Of a DNA stretch of 33,409 bases, positions 1-7,730 are shown piece by piece. The position numbers and the translations under genes were made by a program. Where the stretch lies: the NCBI RefSeq assembly GCF_000239815.1, contig NZ_CAFK01000015.1, positions 1-33,409 on the forward strand. Reading direction: 5' to 3'. The first letter of the stretch is position 1, and each line of letters starts with the position of its first letter. This stretch comes from Bradyrhizobium sp. STM 3843 (GTDB lineage: Bacteria; Pseudomonadota; Alphaproteobacteria; Rhizobiales; Xanthobacteraceae). The notes beneath the pieces were generated by a model that ran no database searches, was not told the DNA's origin, and saw only the letters and a program-made list of their open reading frames with translations.

Positions 1-663
1 AAGGCCGGGTGCCGTCCGCACCCATGGCCCGCCTGCATCAAAAAAGCAGGCGGCAGTCACCACAGGTACGAGCCGGATCATCCGGCCTTCCCTGCGCGAA
101 TGGCTTTACGGCTTATACGTGGTCTCCCCGGGGACCGGCTTGATTGCCCCCGTCGCTTCGCAGATCGTCGTCCGCAAAGCTTGGCCTCAGCACCGGGAGG
201 CCAGGACCGCACGATTTCGCCGTGCGCAACGGATCGTTCGTCGGCGCGACATCAGCCACGCTGCGACCCACTGCGCCCATCGCATCCCCTTCCCACGTCT
301 CGTGACGATCGCGATACGCCCCTCCGGTGGAAGCGGGATGGGTGTAGGAAACCATGATTTCTGAAAAATCGAAACAGGAATATTTTTGGGCGAAGATCTG
401 GACAGGGCAAATCAGCTTGATGGCGCAAGCGAAATTGGCTTTTCAGCGCGGGTGATTTCGACGGTTCTGGCGCACGCGGCCCTCGTCGCTTCAAAGAATC
501 GAACAACCGATTTGCCGGTCGGGTCGGCCTTCGCGCGCAATGCCCAACGTCCTCTCCGCCGTCACGGCCGCGCCGGTTGCGGCCATCCACGTCTTCAGAT
601 CAATTCGTCCTGTATGACACTGTCATACCCTGTGATATAAGGACTCCAAAAGGAAGGCGCCAC
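1..663. other. Non-coding leader region of the window
   Basis: No convincing gene was found. Reading frames of 60-110 codons overlap each other on both strands between about 100 and 640, but none has a ribosome-binding site, a recognisable domain or the strong third-position GC bias of the real genes. A hairpin with 8-bp arms lies at 29-36 and 46-53 around an A-rich 9-base loop; it could end a transcript entering from the left. From memory, parts of 120-480 resemble a non-coding segment that recurs in Bradyrhizobium genomes, but this was not checked. Confidence 0.5.
612..628. promoter_or_regulatory. Palindromic operator upstream of parDE
   Basis: GTATGACACTGTCATAC is a perfect 17-base palindrome with a single central base. 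It ends 35 bases before the parD start. ParD antitoxins bind palindromes in their own promoters, alone or with ParE, so this is the likely autoregulatory site. The palindrome is seen directly; its role is inferred. Confidence 0.6.
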
Positions 664-939
664 ATGCGTACCAGCAAGCCCATCACTGTCACGCTCGGCC
701 CGCAGCTCGCAAGCCTCGAGGCGCGCCTGAAGTCTGGCGAATACGCCTCGGCCAGCGAGGTCATGCGCGCGGCCCTGCGCGCCCTCGACCGCCAGGATGC
801 CGCGCTCGACGACTACCTGCGCGCCAAGGTGCAAGCCTCGGTCAAGGACCCGCGCCCCAGCGTTCCGGCCGCCGAAGTTTTCAAGCGCCTCCGGGCTCGC
901 CACGCGAGGACCATGAAAGCGGCCAAGCGGGGCACTTGA
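664..939 (+). CDS. parD: ParD-family antitoxin of a type II toxin-antitoxin system
   Basis: This 91-residue protein begins at ATG 664, behind an AAGGAAGG ribosome-binding stretch. An in-frame extension back to 577 would run through the palindromic operator and is rejected. The N-terminus (about residues 1-45) has the ribbon-helix-helix pattern of ParD: a beta strand of the type SKPITVTLGPQL, then helices containing SGEYASASEVMRAALRALD. The C-terminal half is the charged, flexible tail that wraps the toxin in this family. It lies 3 bases upstream of the ParE gene in the usual antitoxin-first order. By family knowledge, the antitoxin neutralises ParE and represses the operon. The assignment is firm; activity is not shown. 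Confidence 0.88.
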   Translation: MRTSKPITVTLGPQLASLEARLKSGEYASASEVMRAALRALDRQDAALDDYLRAKVQASVKDPRPSVPAAEVFKRLRARHARTMKAAKRGT

Positions 940-942
940 AGC

Positions 943-1245
943 GTGGCGTTCAAGGTCGTATTTCGGCCGGAAGCGGAGGCCGATCTCATTGGCCTCTACG
1001 AATACATCGCGGAGCGGTCGGGTCACAATATCGCTGGCGATTTCATCGACCGCATCGAGGAAGCCTGCATGGCGCTCGCCACGTTTCCGAAGCGCGGCAC
1101 ACGCCGGGACGATGTCCTGCCCGGCCTTCGCACAATCGGCTTTGAGCGCAGAGTCACGATCGCTTTCCGGGTCTTGAAAGACCAGGTGGAGATTGTCACC
1201 GTCGCCTATGCGGGCCGGAATTTCGAGGACGACTTGAAAGAATAG
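943..1245 (+). CDS. parE: ParE/RelE-superfamily toxin
   Basis: This 100-residue protein starts at GTG 943, three bases after the parD stop, so the two are probably translationally coupled. The sequence follows the ParE pattern: an N-terminal strand (FKVVFRPEAEADL), a helical hairpin with LYEYIAERSG, a central conserved FPKRGTRRDDVLPGLR segment, and a C-terminal beta sheet with FRVLKDQVEIVTVAYAGR. Characterised ParE toxins poison DNA gyrase, while close RelE relatives cleave mRNA. The sequence favours ParE, but the target cannot be decided from sequence alone. It appears full length with no disrupted motif. Confidence 0.87.
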   Translation: MAFKVVFRPEAEADLIGLYEYIAERSGHNIAGDFIDRIEEACMALATFPKRGTRRDDVLPGLRTIGFERRVTIAFRVLKDQVEIVTVAYAGRNFEDDLKE

Positions 1246-1282
1246 GCAATTCGTCGACGGCCTGAAAAGGCATGAGGTGAAT

Positions 1283-1831
1283 ATGACTGCGGTCGAGATA
1301 GCTCCTCGTTCTCTGCAGACGGAGCGCCTTTTTCTTCGCCCGACATGCAGCTCTGATGCTGGTCGGGCCTTCGATATTCAATCGGACTGGGAAGTCGCGC
1401 GCATGCTGCGTACGAGCTCGTTTCCCCCAAGTCGAGAGGAGGTTGGTGCGTGGTTCGCAGATCATGTGCGTCAATGGAAGTCCGGCGAAGCGTACAGATT
1501 TGCCGTCGAGCTTGAAGGGCAAATGATCGGGATGGCTTATTTGGACGCGATCGCTGATCGTGAAGCGAATTTGGGTTACTGGTTCGATCGTGCGCATTGG
1601 CGCCGAGGGTACGCCTTCGAAGCGGCTCAGGCTCTTATCCTCTTTGCCTTCAATCACGCTCTTCTTCTTAAGCTCAGAGCGGGACACGCATACGACAATC
1701 CAGCGTCTGGACGAGTTCTGGCCAAGCTCGGCTTCAATCCCCTTGACGTGGTCCAGCGCGATTCTCTGTCGCGAGGCGAGACGATAAAGCAGCACCGTTA
1801 TGTGCTGGAGACAGATGTCGAATTGCGGTGA
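1283..1831 (+). CDS. GNAT-family N-acetyltransferase (RimJ/RimL type)
   Basis: This 182-residue protein starts at ATG 1283, preceded by GAGGTG. An in-frame GTG six bases earlier overlaps that ribosome-binding site. It opens with LQTERLFLRPTCSSDA, the typical start of the RimJ/RimL acetyltransferase_3 group. Near residue 105 is GYWFDRAHWRRGYAFEAAQA, which contains the acetyl-CoA pyrophosphate-binding motif A, followed by the NPASGRVLAKLGF segment that closes the fold. It would transfer an acetyl group from acetyl-CoA to an amine, perhaps an N-terminal residue or a small molecule. The substrate is not readable. It sits 37 bases after parE on the same strand but need not be functionally linked. 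Its codon use is less GC-biased than neighbouring genes, which hints at transfer together with the toxin-antitoxin pair. Confidence 0.85.
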   Translation: MTAVEIAPRSLQTERLFLRPTCSSDAGRAFDIQSDWEVARMLRTSSFPPSREEVGAWFADHVRQWKSGEAYRFAVELEGQMIGMAYLDAIADREANLGYWFDRAHWRRGYAFEAAQALILFAFNHALLLKLRAGHAYDNPASGRVLAKLGFNPLDVVQRDSLSRGETIKQHRYVLETDVELR

Positions 1832-1888
1832 CGGCGCAGTCAATCAAACGGGATCGTGAGCCTGTCAGGATAAGCCGCGGGCTCTGCG

Positions 1889-1920
1889 ATGCCTGATGGC
1901 TGCGCCGCCTCATCGGGCAT
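1889..1920 (+). terminator. Hairpin after the acetyltransferase gene
   Basis: ATGCCTGATG (1889-1898) pairs with CATCGGGCAT (1911-1920) through a 12-base loop, with one G:U wobble. It lies about 60 bases after the stop of the acetyltransferase gene. There is no U tract, so it is only a candidate transcript end. Confidence 0.3.
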
Positions 1921-1980
1921 TAAGTGCAGTGTCACCGTGGCTGCAGGCCTAACCGCCGCTTTTCCACATTCGTCACATAA

Positions 1981-2010
1981 CGGCGGATTATGCGAATGCT
2001 AATCCGTCCT
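1981..2010. repeat. Degenerate GGATTA...TAATCC intergenic repeat, copy 1
   Basis: A GGATTA / TAATCC palindromic core is followed by CCGTCCT. Related sequence recurs at 2548-2579 and 3014-3045. The pattern resembles a small interspersed palindromic element familiar from Bradyrhizobium intergenic DNA. That family link is from memory. Confidence 0.4.
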
Positions 2011-2016
2011 CCGCGC

Positions 2017-2328
2017 TCATTTCTTCTTTTTCTTCTTCCCTGCGGCGCCGGCCTGCTTGACGCCCTTGGCGTGCCGATCGCCCTTCGCCCCGGACTTGTT
2101 CGGCTTTGTCAGGCTATCGTGATTTCCCTGATGATCGCGGCCAGTCAGTTGTTTCCTCGCGGCTGCCTTGGCTTTCCCTGCCTGGGCAGCTTTGATCTTG
2201 TCTTGTTTGCTGGCCTTGGCGGCCTCGGCCGGAACAGCTGTCATGGCCACCATCGTCAGACTGAGGGCGGCGGCGAGCAGTCGGCATATGTTCCTCATCG
2301 CGGTGCGGGGAGGCTCGACTTCAGACAT
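2017..2328 (-). CDS. Small Lys/Ala-rich exported protein, unknown function
   Basis: This 103-residue protein starts at ATG 2328, with GAAGGA 7 bases upstream. A further in-frame ATG at 2298 begins directly at the signal sequence. A hydrophobic segment (ICRLLAAALSLTMVAMTAV) ending in PAEAA looks like a signal peptide cleaved after the Ala-x-Ala. The mature part is very basic and of low complexity (KASKQDKIKAAQAGKAKAAARKQ), with no Cys, and ends in six consecutive Lys residues. Function is unrecognised. Short basic exported proteins of this type are common and mostly uncharacterised in Bradyrhizobium. An envelope or polyanion-binding role is only a guess from the charge. Confidence 0.6.
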   Translation of the reverse strand: MSEVEPPRTAMRNICRLLAAALSLTMVAMTAVPAEAAKASKQDKIKAAQAGKAKAAARKQLTGRDHQGNHDSLTKPNKSGAKGDRHAKGVKQAGAAGKKKKKK

Positions 2329-2394
2329 CCGTTTTCCTTCGCAGTTATCCAGAGCTGAAGCATCGAGGTCTGCGAAGGCGTAAGTTTGTTCCAA

Positions 2395-2682
2395 ATACTA
2401 TGCAGGACTGTCTCAAAATCGTTCGGTCTATGTCATAGCGTTGCGAATCGTCAGGATCTTGGCCTGACGCCGTAAGCCTTCGTCCGTTCAGGTCGGCATT
2501 GATGATTCTATGCCGGCGCGCCGCTATTCCAAGTGGCCGTGCAACAACGGATTACGCTGACGCCAATCTGCCCTACGAGCTGATCATTTTCTCGCTGCCA
2601 GCTCCCTCCAGAGCGTTGCCAATCAGGTGGATTGGGAGCACGGTGTCTGCAAAGCGCATAGACGCAGGCAGGGAGGGAAGAC
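2395..2682. other. Intergenic region with a small hairpin
   Basis: No gene is supported here. A 7-bp hairpin with CGTCAGG (2449-2455) and CCTGACG (2463-2469) arms is present, and a degenerate intergenic repeat lies at 2548-2579. A GGGAGGGAAG purine tract just before 2683 is the ribosome-binding site of the next gene. Confidence 0.5.
2548..2579. repeat. Degenerate GGATTACGC intergenic repeat, copy 2
   Basis: The core GGATTACGCTGACGCCAAT continues into CTGCCCTACGAG. It matches 3014-3045 at most positions and resembles the palindromic element at 1981-2010. Confidence 0.4.
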
Positions 2683-2925
2683 ATGAAGGAGCCGGGTCTG
2701 GATGGTCGTCACCGGGACAAGGATGGCGAGATCAGCAGGAAGCACGGCAACACCCTGATCGGCACACTGCGCAAGATCTACGGAAAGCCGTTCGCGGCCG
2801 GCTATCCGGATACGGCAAAACTCAGCGAAGTCTTGTCTCAGTTGAATGAGACATCGCTGAGCCAATTGCGCCGAGATCACAGTACTGGCCATCTCGAGCA
2901 CAAGATCAGCCAAGCATCGAAATAG
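2683..2925 (+). CDS. Small conserved-looking hypothetical protein
   Basis: This 80-residue soluble protein starts at ATG 2683, directly behind a strong GGGAGGGAAG ribosome-binding tract. It is hydrophilic and mostly helical, with no signal peptide, no Cys and no membrane segment. The central segment GNTLIGTLRKIYGKPFAAGY followed by DTAKLSEVLSQLNETSLSQL looks like a small folded helical domain. I recognise no named family. It resembles short hypothetical proteins of Bradyrhizobium that carry a TLIGTLRKIYG-type motif. It stands alone, flanked by intergenic repeats. The strong ribosome-binding site and coding-like codon use support a real gene. Confidence 0.65.
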   Translation: MKEPGLDGRHRDKDGEISRKHGNTLIGTLRKIYGKPFAAGYPDTAKLSEVLSQLNETSLSQLRRDHSTGHLEHKISQASK

Positions 2926-3013
2926 CCGACCGAGGGTCCGCATCGGAGCACCTCGTAGCGCCTGGAGACAGCGCGCAGCGTGATCGCGGCCCAGCCGTGT
3001 GGCATGTGCATTG

Positions 3014-3045
3014 GCTGATTACGCCGACGCTCATCCGCCCTGCGA
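3014..3045. repeat. Degenerate GATTACGC intergenic repeat, copy 3
   Basis: GATTACGCCGACGCTCATCC continues into GCCCTGCGAG. It is near-identical to 2551-2579 and lies 100 bases upstream of the esterase gene. Confidence 0.4.
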
Positions 3046-3148
3046 GTTACGAGCCGAAGTCGGAAGCTCATCGCATTGACCACCCGTCGGCGGCTCGACA
3101 TAATCCCGGTCAAGGCTTGCGCATAAGAACGCCGGAACGGGAAGAAAC

Positions 3149-4495
3149 ATGAAAAGCGCCCAGACGGTCCTTGCGGGAATATTGATCACCGCCGCGTTGC
3201 TCGTGACAGCTAGCCGAACTCAGGCGCAACAAGTTCAGACGCCACAGGCACAGACGCCGTGCGTCACGCAAAACATGATCGTGCCACCCGGCGCGAACAC
3301 CACCGACAAGGACAAGCCGTTCTTCATCGACACCACCGGGCTCGACTTCTCGACCAAGCCGCCGACACGCGACCCGAAAAATCCGAACTATCCGAAAGCC
3401 GCCGAGCTTCCGGACGGCAGCTTGCCGCCGGCCGGGGCGGAAGGGAACTTCGTCATCGGACCGACCCATGCGGCCGCGCCTGAGACGATCGCGAAGGAGG
3501 GGGTGCCGAAAGGGACCGTCGTCTCCTTCTCGATGTCATCGGCCGACAGCGTGATCTACAATCCCGGCCTGATCCGCGACGACGTGGCGGGGTGCACGAA
3601 CTCGTCGATCATGATCACGACCACGGCGCCGGGCGACAAATCGAACATGGTCGTCACCACCAGTCATCCCGGCACCTGGACCCGCAGGGTCGAGGTCTAT
3701 GTGCCGGCGAATATCGCGCCGGGCACCGAGCTGCCATTCATCGTACTGGGTGATGGCGGGTCGGCCGCCTGGAAGGACATGAACACCGTGCTCGACAATC
3801 TGATCCACGAGCGGCGCGTGCCGCCGATGGTGTCGATCCAGATCGGCAATGGCGGGCAGGATGCGCAAGGCGCGCAGCGCGGCCGGGAATACGACACGGT
3901 CTCCGAGACCTATTCGCAGTTCGTGCAGCGCGAGGTGCTGCCGCGCGTCGAGCGAGAAGCCGGTGTGAAACTGACAGACGATCCCGAGGGGCGCGCGACA
4001 ATGGGCTTAAGCTCCAGCGGCGCCGCGGCCTTCATCATGGCGTGGTTCAATCCCGATCTTTATCACCGCGTGCTGGCCTATTCACCGACCATGGTGAACC
4101 AGCAATGGCCGCAGAATCCCGCGTTGCGCGGCGGCGCCTGGGAATTCCATTCGCCATGGACGGGCCCCGCCACGCCCAATCTCACCGTGAAGGACGGCAA
4201 GCTGGTGCCGTCAGAAGCGCCGGGTTCGCCGCTGATCCCGAGCGCGCCGGTGAAGCCGATCCGCTACTGGTTCGAGATGGGCGACCAGGACCTGTTCTAT
4301 CCCAACCCGATCATCCCCGATGGCATGCACGACTGGACGCTCTCGGCCGAGCTGATGGCGAAAGTGCTGGCCGAGAAGGGCTACCACTATCAGTTCCTGT
4401 TCGTGCGGAACGCCAAACACGTCGACAGGCCCACCATCGCGCAGACGCTGCCCTCCGCGCTGGAATGGCTGTGGAAGGGCTATCCGATTCCGTGA
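3149..4495 (+). CDS. Exported Fes/enterochelin-esterase-like alpha/beta hydrolase
   Basis: This 448-residue protein starts at ATG 3149 with GGGAAGAA upstream. Residues 1-26 form a signal peptide ending in TQAQ, so it is probably periplasmic. A linker rich in Pro and Gln leads to a region (about 100-170) like the N-terminal domain of Fes-type esterases. The hydrolase domain then begins near residue 178 with RRVEVYVPANIAPGTELPF. The nucleophile motif is MGLSSSGAAAF, which puts the likely nucleophile at Ser288; the second Gly of the usual GxSxG is Ser here. The likely acid is Asp379 in EMGDQD and the base His424 in NAKHVD. By family it would cleave an ester such as a siderophore or other small ester. 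The substrate is unknown, and no siderophore genes are adjacent. It is a single gene with repeats on its left. Confidence 0.8.
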   Translation: MKSAQTVLAGILITAALLVTASRTQAQQVQTPQAQTPCVTQNMIVPPGANTTDKDKPFFIDTTGLDFSTKPPTRDPKNPNYPKAAELPDGSLPPAGAEGNFVIGPTHAAAPETIAKEGVPKGTVVSFSMSSADSVIYNPGLIRDDVAGCTNSSIMITTTAPGDKSNMVVTTSHPGTWTRRVEVYVPANIAPGTELPFIVLGDGGSAAWKDMNTVLDNLIHERRVPPMVSIQIGNGGQDAQGAQRGREYDTVSETYSQFVQREVLPRVEREAGVKLTDDPEGRATMGLSSSGAAAFIMAWFNPDLYHRVLAYSPTMVNQQWPQNPALRGGAWEFHSPWTGPATPNLTVKDGKLVPSEAPGSPLIPSAPVKPIRYWFEMGDQDLFYPNPIIPDGMHDWTLSAELMAKVLAEKGYHYQFLFVRNAKHVDRPTIAQTLPSALEWLWKGYPIP

Positions 4496-4572
4496 GGAGA
4501 CGCGTTCGTCGCGAGACGCCAGCGCGACGAAGCCACCGGCGCTGTCGTTACGTCATCACCGCGCGGCCCGAG

Positions 4573-6801
4573 TCAGCCGCGCGCGGCCGCCGCACAATAA
4601 TCGCGCCAGAACTGCCGGTAGCCGGCTTCGACCTGTTGGGTGTAGAGCACGACGTCGCCGGCCGGCCTGCGGGCGATGAAGTCCGGCAGCTCGGCCCGCA
4701 GCTGCTCCAGCTGATCCGGCTGTGAGGCAAATCGCTTGGCAATCGCGACATAACCGTCGTCATCATCGGCGACCCAGTCGTCGAGACCGATGGCTCTGAG
4801 GATGCCGCCGGCCATCCGCGACGCCGCGCCACGGCCGAGCTTGGCGACAACAGGCACGCCCATGTAAAGCGCTTCCCAGGTCGAGACGCCGCCGTTCTGC
4901 GGAAATGGATCGAGCGCGATGTCGATTTGCGCGAAGGCGCGCAGATGGTCATGGCGCTCGCTGCCGCCCAGGCAGATGACGCGCCCGTCCGGCACGCCAT
5001 GGGCCAGGAAGCGGGCAAGCAGCATGTCGCGCACCATCGGATCGGACAGCGCAATGTCCTTGACGATCAACTGCGCGCCGTCGATCTCGCGCAGCAGCCT
5101 GCACCATAGCGCAAGCGCAGAGTCCGAGATCTTGCTGACCCGGTTGAAGACGCCGAAGGTGACATGGCCGTTGGCGCGCATCGGCAGCGCGGACGGCTTC
5201 AGGCCGACGATCGGATCGATTGTGATCACCGAGGGAAGATCGTAGACGGTTTCCGCGAACAGGGGCCGCGCCTCTTGCGGGATCGAAACGGGGTCCGCGA
5301 AGATGTAATCCATCGTGGCGAGTCCGGTCCCGGTGCCGTTGCCCCAGGCCGTGACCTGCACCGGCGCCGGCTTGCGCGCGAACACGTTCAAGCGGTTGCC
5401 CGTCGTATGCCCCGAGAGGTCGACCAGGATATCGACGCCGTCGGCCTGGATGCGATCCGCCAGTTCGTCGTCCGACAGGGCGGCAGCATCGACCCAGACA
5501 TCGGCCAGCGACCGGAAGGTTTCAGTGAAGGAGTCGCGCGCCGCCGACGATGCGTAGCAGTTGACCTGAAAGCGCGTCTTGTCGTGGTTGCGAAGCACCG
5601 GCAGGAAGGCGAAGGCCGCCGAATGCATCCTGAAGTCGGACGAGACATAGCCGATCACGATGCGCTTGTTCGGGTCGAGCGGTCGCGCTGCAAGGCTCCG
5701 CCGCGGGAATTTGCAGCCATAGGCGTCCCACCAGGCGCGGCGCGTGGCCTGCTGGACCGCGAAATCGGATTCGGGAACAAAGTCCTGATAGAAGATCTTC
5801 TTCGAGATCGCCTCGGCGTAGTCCGGCCTGATCTCGAGCGCGGAATCGAATTGCTGGATCGCACCGGCAGGGTCGCCAAGTCGCCCGAGGCACGCGCCGC
5901 GCAAGGTGAGGCCGACTTCAGACCTGGGATTTTGCTCCAGCAGCTTGTTGCAGGCGGCGATCGCCTGCGCCAGGTTGCCGTTCAGAATGCTGAGCTCCGT
6001 CTTGCCCTGCCATCCCGACATCAGCGTGCGGTCGAGCGCGAGCGCCGCGTCATAATCCGCTTCGGCCTCGGCTCTCCGGTCCATCAGCAGATGGAGCCGC
6101 CCGCGGTGGGCCAATAACTCCGCATTGTCCGGCCTGATCGCAAGCGCTGCGTTGAATGCCGCCTCGGCGATCGCGAAGTGCCGCAGCTCGAGCTGCGCCT
6201 GCCCCTTGTTGATCAGCGCTTCGACGTGGCCCGGCCGCAACGCAAGCGCGCGCTCGGAACTGGCGGCCGCGGCGTCCCAGTGTCCCAGCATCAATTCCGC
6301 CACCGCACGATTGCTCCAGGCGTCGGCATCGTCGGGCTTGAGCTGAATGGCGCGGGTGAAGGCTACGAGCGCAGGCTCCGGCAGCTTCAGGTGCAGCAGG
6401 GTGTCGGCAAGATTGCGTTGCGCCGTGGGGAAATTCGGCTGCAGCGCGACCGCTTTTTGCAAATGCCTGCGCGCGTCGTCATAGCGTCCGAGGTGGAGCA
6501 GCGCGAAGCCCAGATTGGATTGCGCCTCGGCCGAGCGCGGGTCGAGCGCCACAGCGCGTTCGAGCCACGGGAGCCCTTCCGCAAACCGCCCGCCATGGAC
6601 GATCGATACCCCGAGGATGTGGAGGGCCTCGAAGCAATTCGGCTGCTCCTGCAGCAGCTCCCGGCACAGCGATTGCGCGTCCGCTTGCCGTCCCTCGCGA
6701 TAGGCGGTGAACGCCGCCGCCAGCAGGGTCTCGGCCTGCTTCTTCAGCTTCTTTTGCTGCCTGGCGTTCTGGAAGGCGCGGGATCCGACGTTGCTGCCCA
6801 A
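4573..6801 (-). CDS. TPR-containing GT41 (SPINDLY/OGT-like) glycosyltransferase
   Basis: Residues about 25-332 (742 residues from the start chosen) are roughly nine tetratricopeptide repeats, with recurrent patterns such as AQSNLGFALLHLGRYDDARR. The C-terminal half is the GT41 catalytic region: IGYVSSDFRMHSAAF (about 383-397, with the conserved His near 393), DLSGHTTGNR (about 461), VTAWGNGTGTGLATMDY, and DIALDPFPQNGGVSTWEAL with the nucleotide-sugar-binding NGG near 636. It would transfer GlcNAc or another sugar onto protein or a cell-surface acceptor in the cytoplasm. I placed the start at TTG 6801 because GGAG sits 8 bases upstream and codon bias rises sharply there. The longest frame starts at ATG 6915, without a ribosome-binding site. 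Bacterial OGT-like proteins often modify flagellin or surface factors, but nothing adjacent shows the target. Confidence 0.85.
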   Translation of the reverse strand: MGSNVGSRAFQNARQQKKLKKQAETLLAAAFTAYREGRQADAQSLCRELLQEQPNCFEALHILGVSIVHGGRFAEGLPWLERAVALDPRSAEAQSNLGFALLHLGRYDDARRHLQKAVALQPNFPTAQRNLADTLLHLKLPEPALVAFTRAIQLKPDDADAWSNRAVAELMLGHWDAAAASSERALALRPGHVEALINKGQAQLELRHFAIAEAAFNAALAIRPDNAELLAHRGRLHLLMDRRAEAEADYDAALALDRTLMSGWQGKTELSILNGNLAQAIAACNKLLEQNPRSEVGLTLRGACLGRLGDPAGAIQQFDSALEIRPDYAEAISKKIFYQDFVPESDFAVQQATRRAWWDAYGCKFPRRSLAARPLDPNKRIVIGYVSSDFRMHSAAFAFLPVLRNHDKTRFQVNCYASSAARDSFTETFRSLADVWVDAAALSDDELADRIQADGVDILVDLSGHTTGNRLNVFARKPAPVQVTAWGNGTGTGLATMDYIFADPVSIPQEARPLFAETVYDLPSVITIDPIVGLKPSALPMRANGHVTFGVFNRVSKISDSALALWCRLLREIDGAQLIVKDIALSDPMVRDMLLARFLAHGVPDGRVICLGGSERHDHLRAFAQIDIALDPFPQNGGVSTWEALYMGVPVVAKLGRGAASRMAGGILRAIGLDDWVADDDDGYVAIAKRFASQPDQLEQLRAELPDFIARRPAGDVVLYTQQVEAGYRQFWRDYCAAAARG

Positions 6802-7025
6802 GGCTCGTTCTCCAAGGAGTTCTTGTAAGTTCACGCGGCCCTGGGGGGCTGACTGACGATCTTCCGAACGTCTCTTTCGGCATGCCCCGCCTTCAGCCCG
6901 GCAAGATTTAGCCATTGCATGGTTAGCGGTTGGTTAATGGTGAAGGCCTATGGCGTGGCAGCGCACCACCACGCGTGCCCGCCGCGGTGATCGCAACCGG
7001 TCCGAACGGGAGCGGCTTGTCGTTA

Positions 7026-7106
7026 TTACAACCTGAAGATGTTGTCGACGGAGAGATCCGAGCCGGCCTTTTCGCGGGCCGTGTCGAAGCTCTCGCTGTT
7101 TGACAT
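7026..7106 (-). CDS. Candidate 26-residue small protein
   Basis: ATG 7106 opens a 26-codon frame that encodes a hydrophilic peptide beginning MSNSESFDTAREKAGSDL and ending SVDNIFRL before TAA. Nearly every third position is G or C, as in real genes here, which is unusual for a chance frame. A GAGG lies rather far upstream. It is divergent from the gene at 7161 and about 225 bases upstream of the glycosyltransferase start on the same strand. Function is unknown; it could also be a remnant of a larger gene. Confidence 0.35.
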   Translation of the reverse strand: MSNSESFDTAREKAGSDLSVDNIFRL

Positions 7107-7160
7107 ATGAGTGCCATACCTCGCGGTTAGGAACCAAACGAGATGATGGCGAGGAGCAAC

Positions 7161-7388
7161 ATGGCCGACAACGATCTTGAAACTCTCATGAGTGCGCGCA
7201 CGGTGCTGGTCGAGGTGCGCCAGAATTGGATCAAAGCCATTGCAGCCGGCTATAAGCAGGGTGAGACGGAGACCGCGATCAAGAGTCTCCTCGACGTCCA
7301 GCAAGCCCTTGATGTGGTCGATCACGTGACCGAAGAGCTTGAGGAGCTCGAAGAACTCGAGGAGCTCGCCGAGGCCGAGGACGAGTGA
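7161..7388 (+). CDS. Small acidic protein with tandem EEL repeats, unknown function
   Basis: This 75-residue protein starts at ATG 7161, with GAGGAG 5 bases upstream; the in-frame ATGs at 7143 and 7146 precede that ribosome-binding site. The N-terminal 50 residues form a helical soluble domain (LETLMSARTVLVEVRQNWIKAIAAGYK). The C-terminal 20 residues are almost entirely Glu and Leu, with the unit ELEEL repeated, which suggests a short coiled coil or acidic tail. There are no Cys residues and no signal peptide. I recognise no family. It is divergent from the candidate small gene at 7026-7106 and convergent with the membrane protein at 7781-8980. Confidence 0.65.
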   Translation: MADNDLETLMSARTVLVEVRQNWIKAIAAGYKQGETETAIKSLLDVQQALDVVDHVTEELEELEELEELAEAEDE

Positions 7389-7638
7389 TCAAGCGGCGCT
7401 CCGGCAGCGCGGGGCTGGGCAGCTTCAGTCGTCACCCGCGTTGCTCGCCCCGACCTGTTTCGGCCAAGGCCTCGGACGCTCACGGCCGGGCTCGCCACTG
7501 AGCTGCTGAAGGGGCCTTACGGGTCTGCAGCGAGAGCCGGTTCTCTCCTCGCCGCGAACGTGACTATGGCGCTCGGCGCAGCTTGGGTCGCGACGTGCAG
7601 GCACGGCCGGGCGAACCCCGCGAGGGCGCGTGAGATCG

Positions 7639-7660
7639 GTTATCAGTGAGTTATCAGTGA
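7639..7660. repeat. Two tandem 11-bp units (GTTATCAGTGA)
   Basis: GTTATCAGTGA occurs twice head to tail without a mismatch. The unit length equals that of the larger repeat 70 bases downstream. Confidence 0.7.
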
Positions 7661-7679
7661 AGTGCGTTGTTGAATGCAC

Positions 7680-7704
7680 GGTGACCGCCACTCGGGCGGT
7701 CACC
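7680..7704. terminator. Perfect 10-bp hairpin between convergent genes
   Basis: GGTGACCGCC (7680-7689) pairs perfectly with GGCGGTCACC (7695-7704) around a 5-base loop. A U tract is missing on both strands, so it may be a transcript-end stabiliser or a bidirectional terminator of weak type. Confidence 0.4.
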
Positions 7705-7730
7705 CGTCTTCGGCATTGGTGCGCACGCGC

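Noticed and set aside
100..640. Overlapping frames of 60-140 codons on both strands
   Set aside because: They overlap one another, lack ribosome-binding sites and recognisable domains, and have no coherent codon bias. Treated as non-coding.
577..663. N-terminal extension of parD
   Set aside because: It runs through the palindromic operator, and the ribosome-binding site lies before ATG 664.
7026..7160. -35/-10 promoter with TTGACA at 7100
   Set aside because: The -35 matches, but no acceptable -10 lies 16-18 bases downstream.
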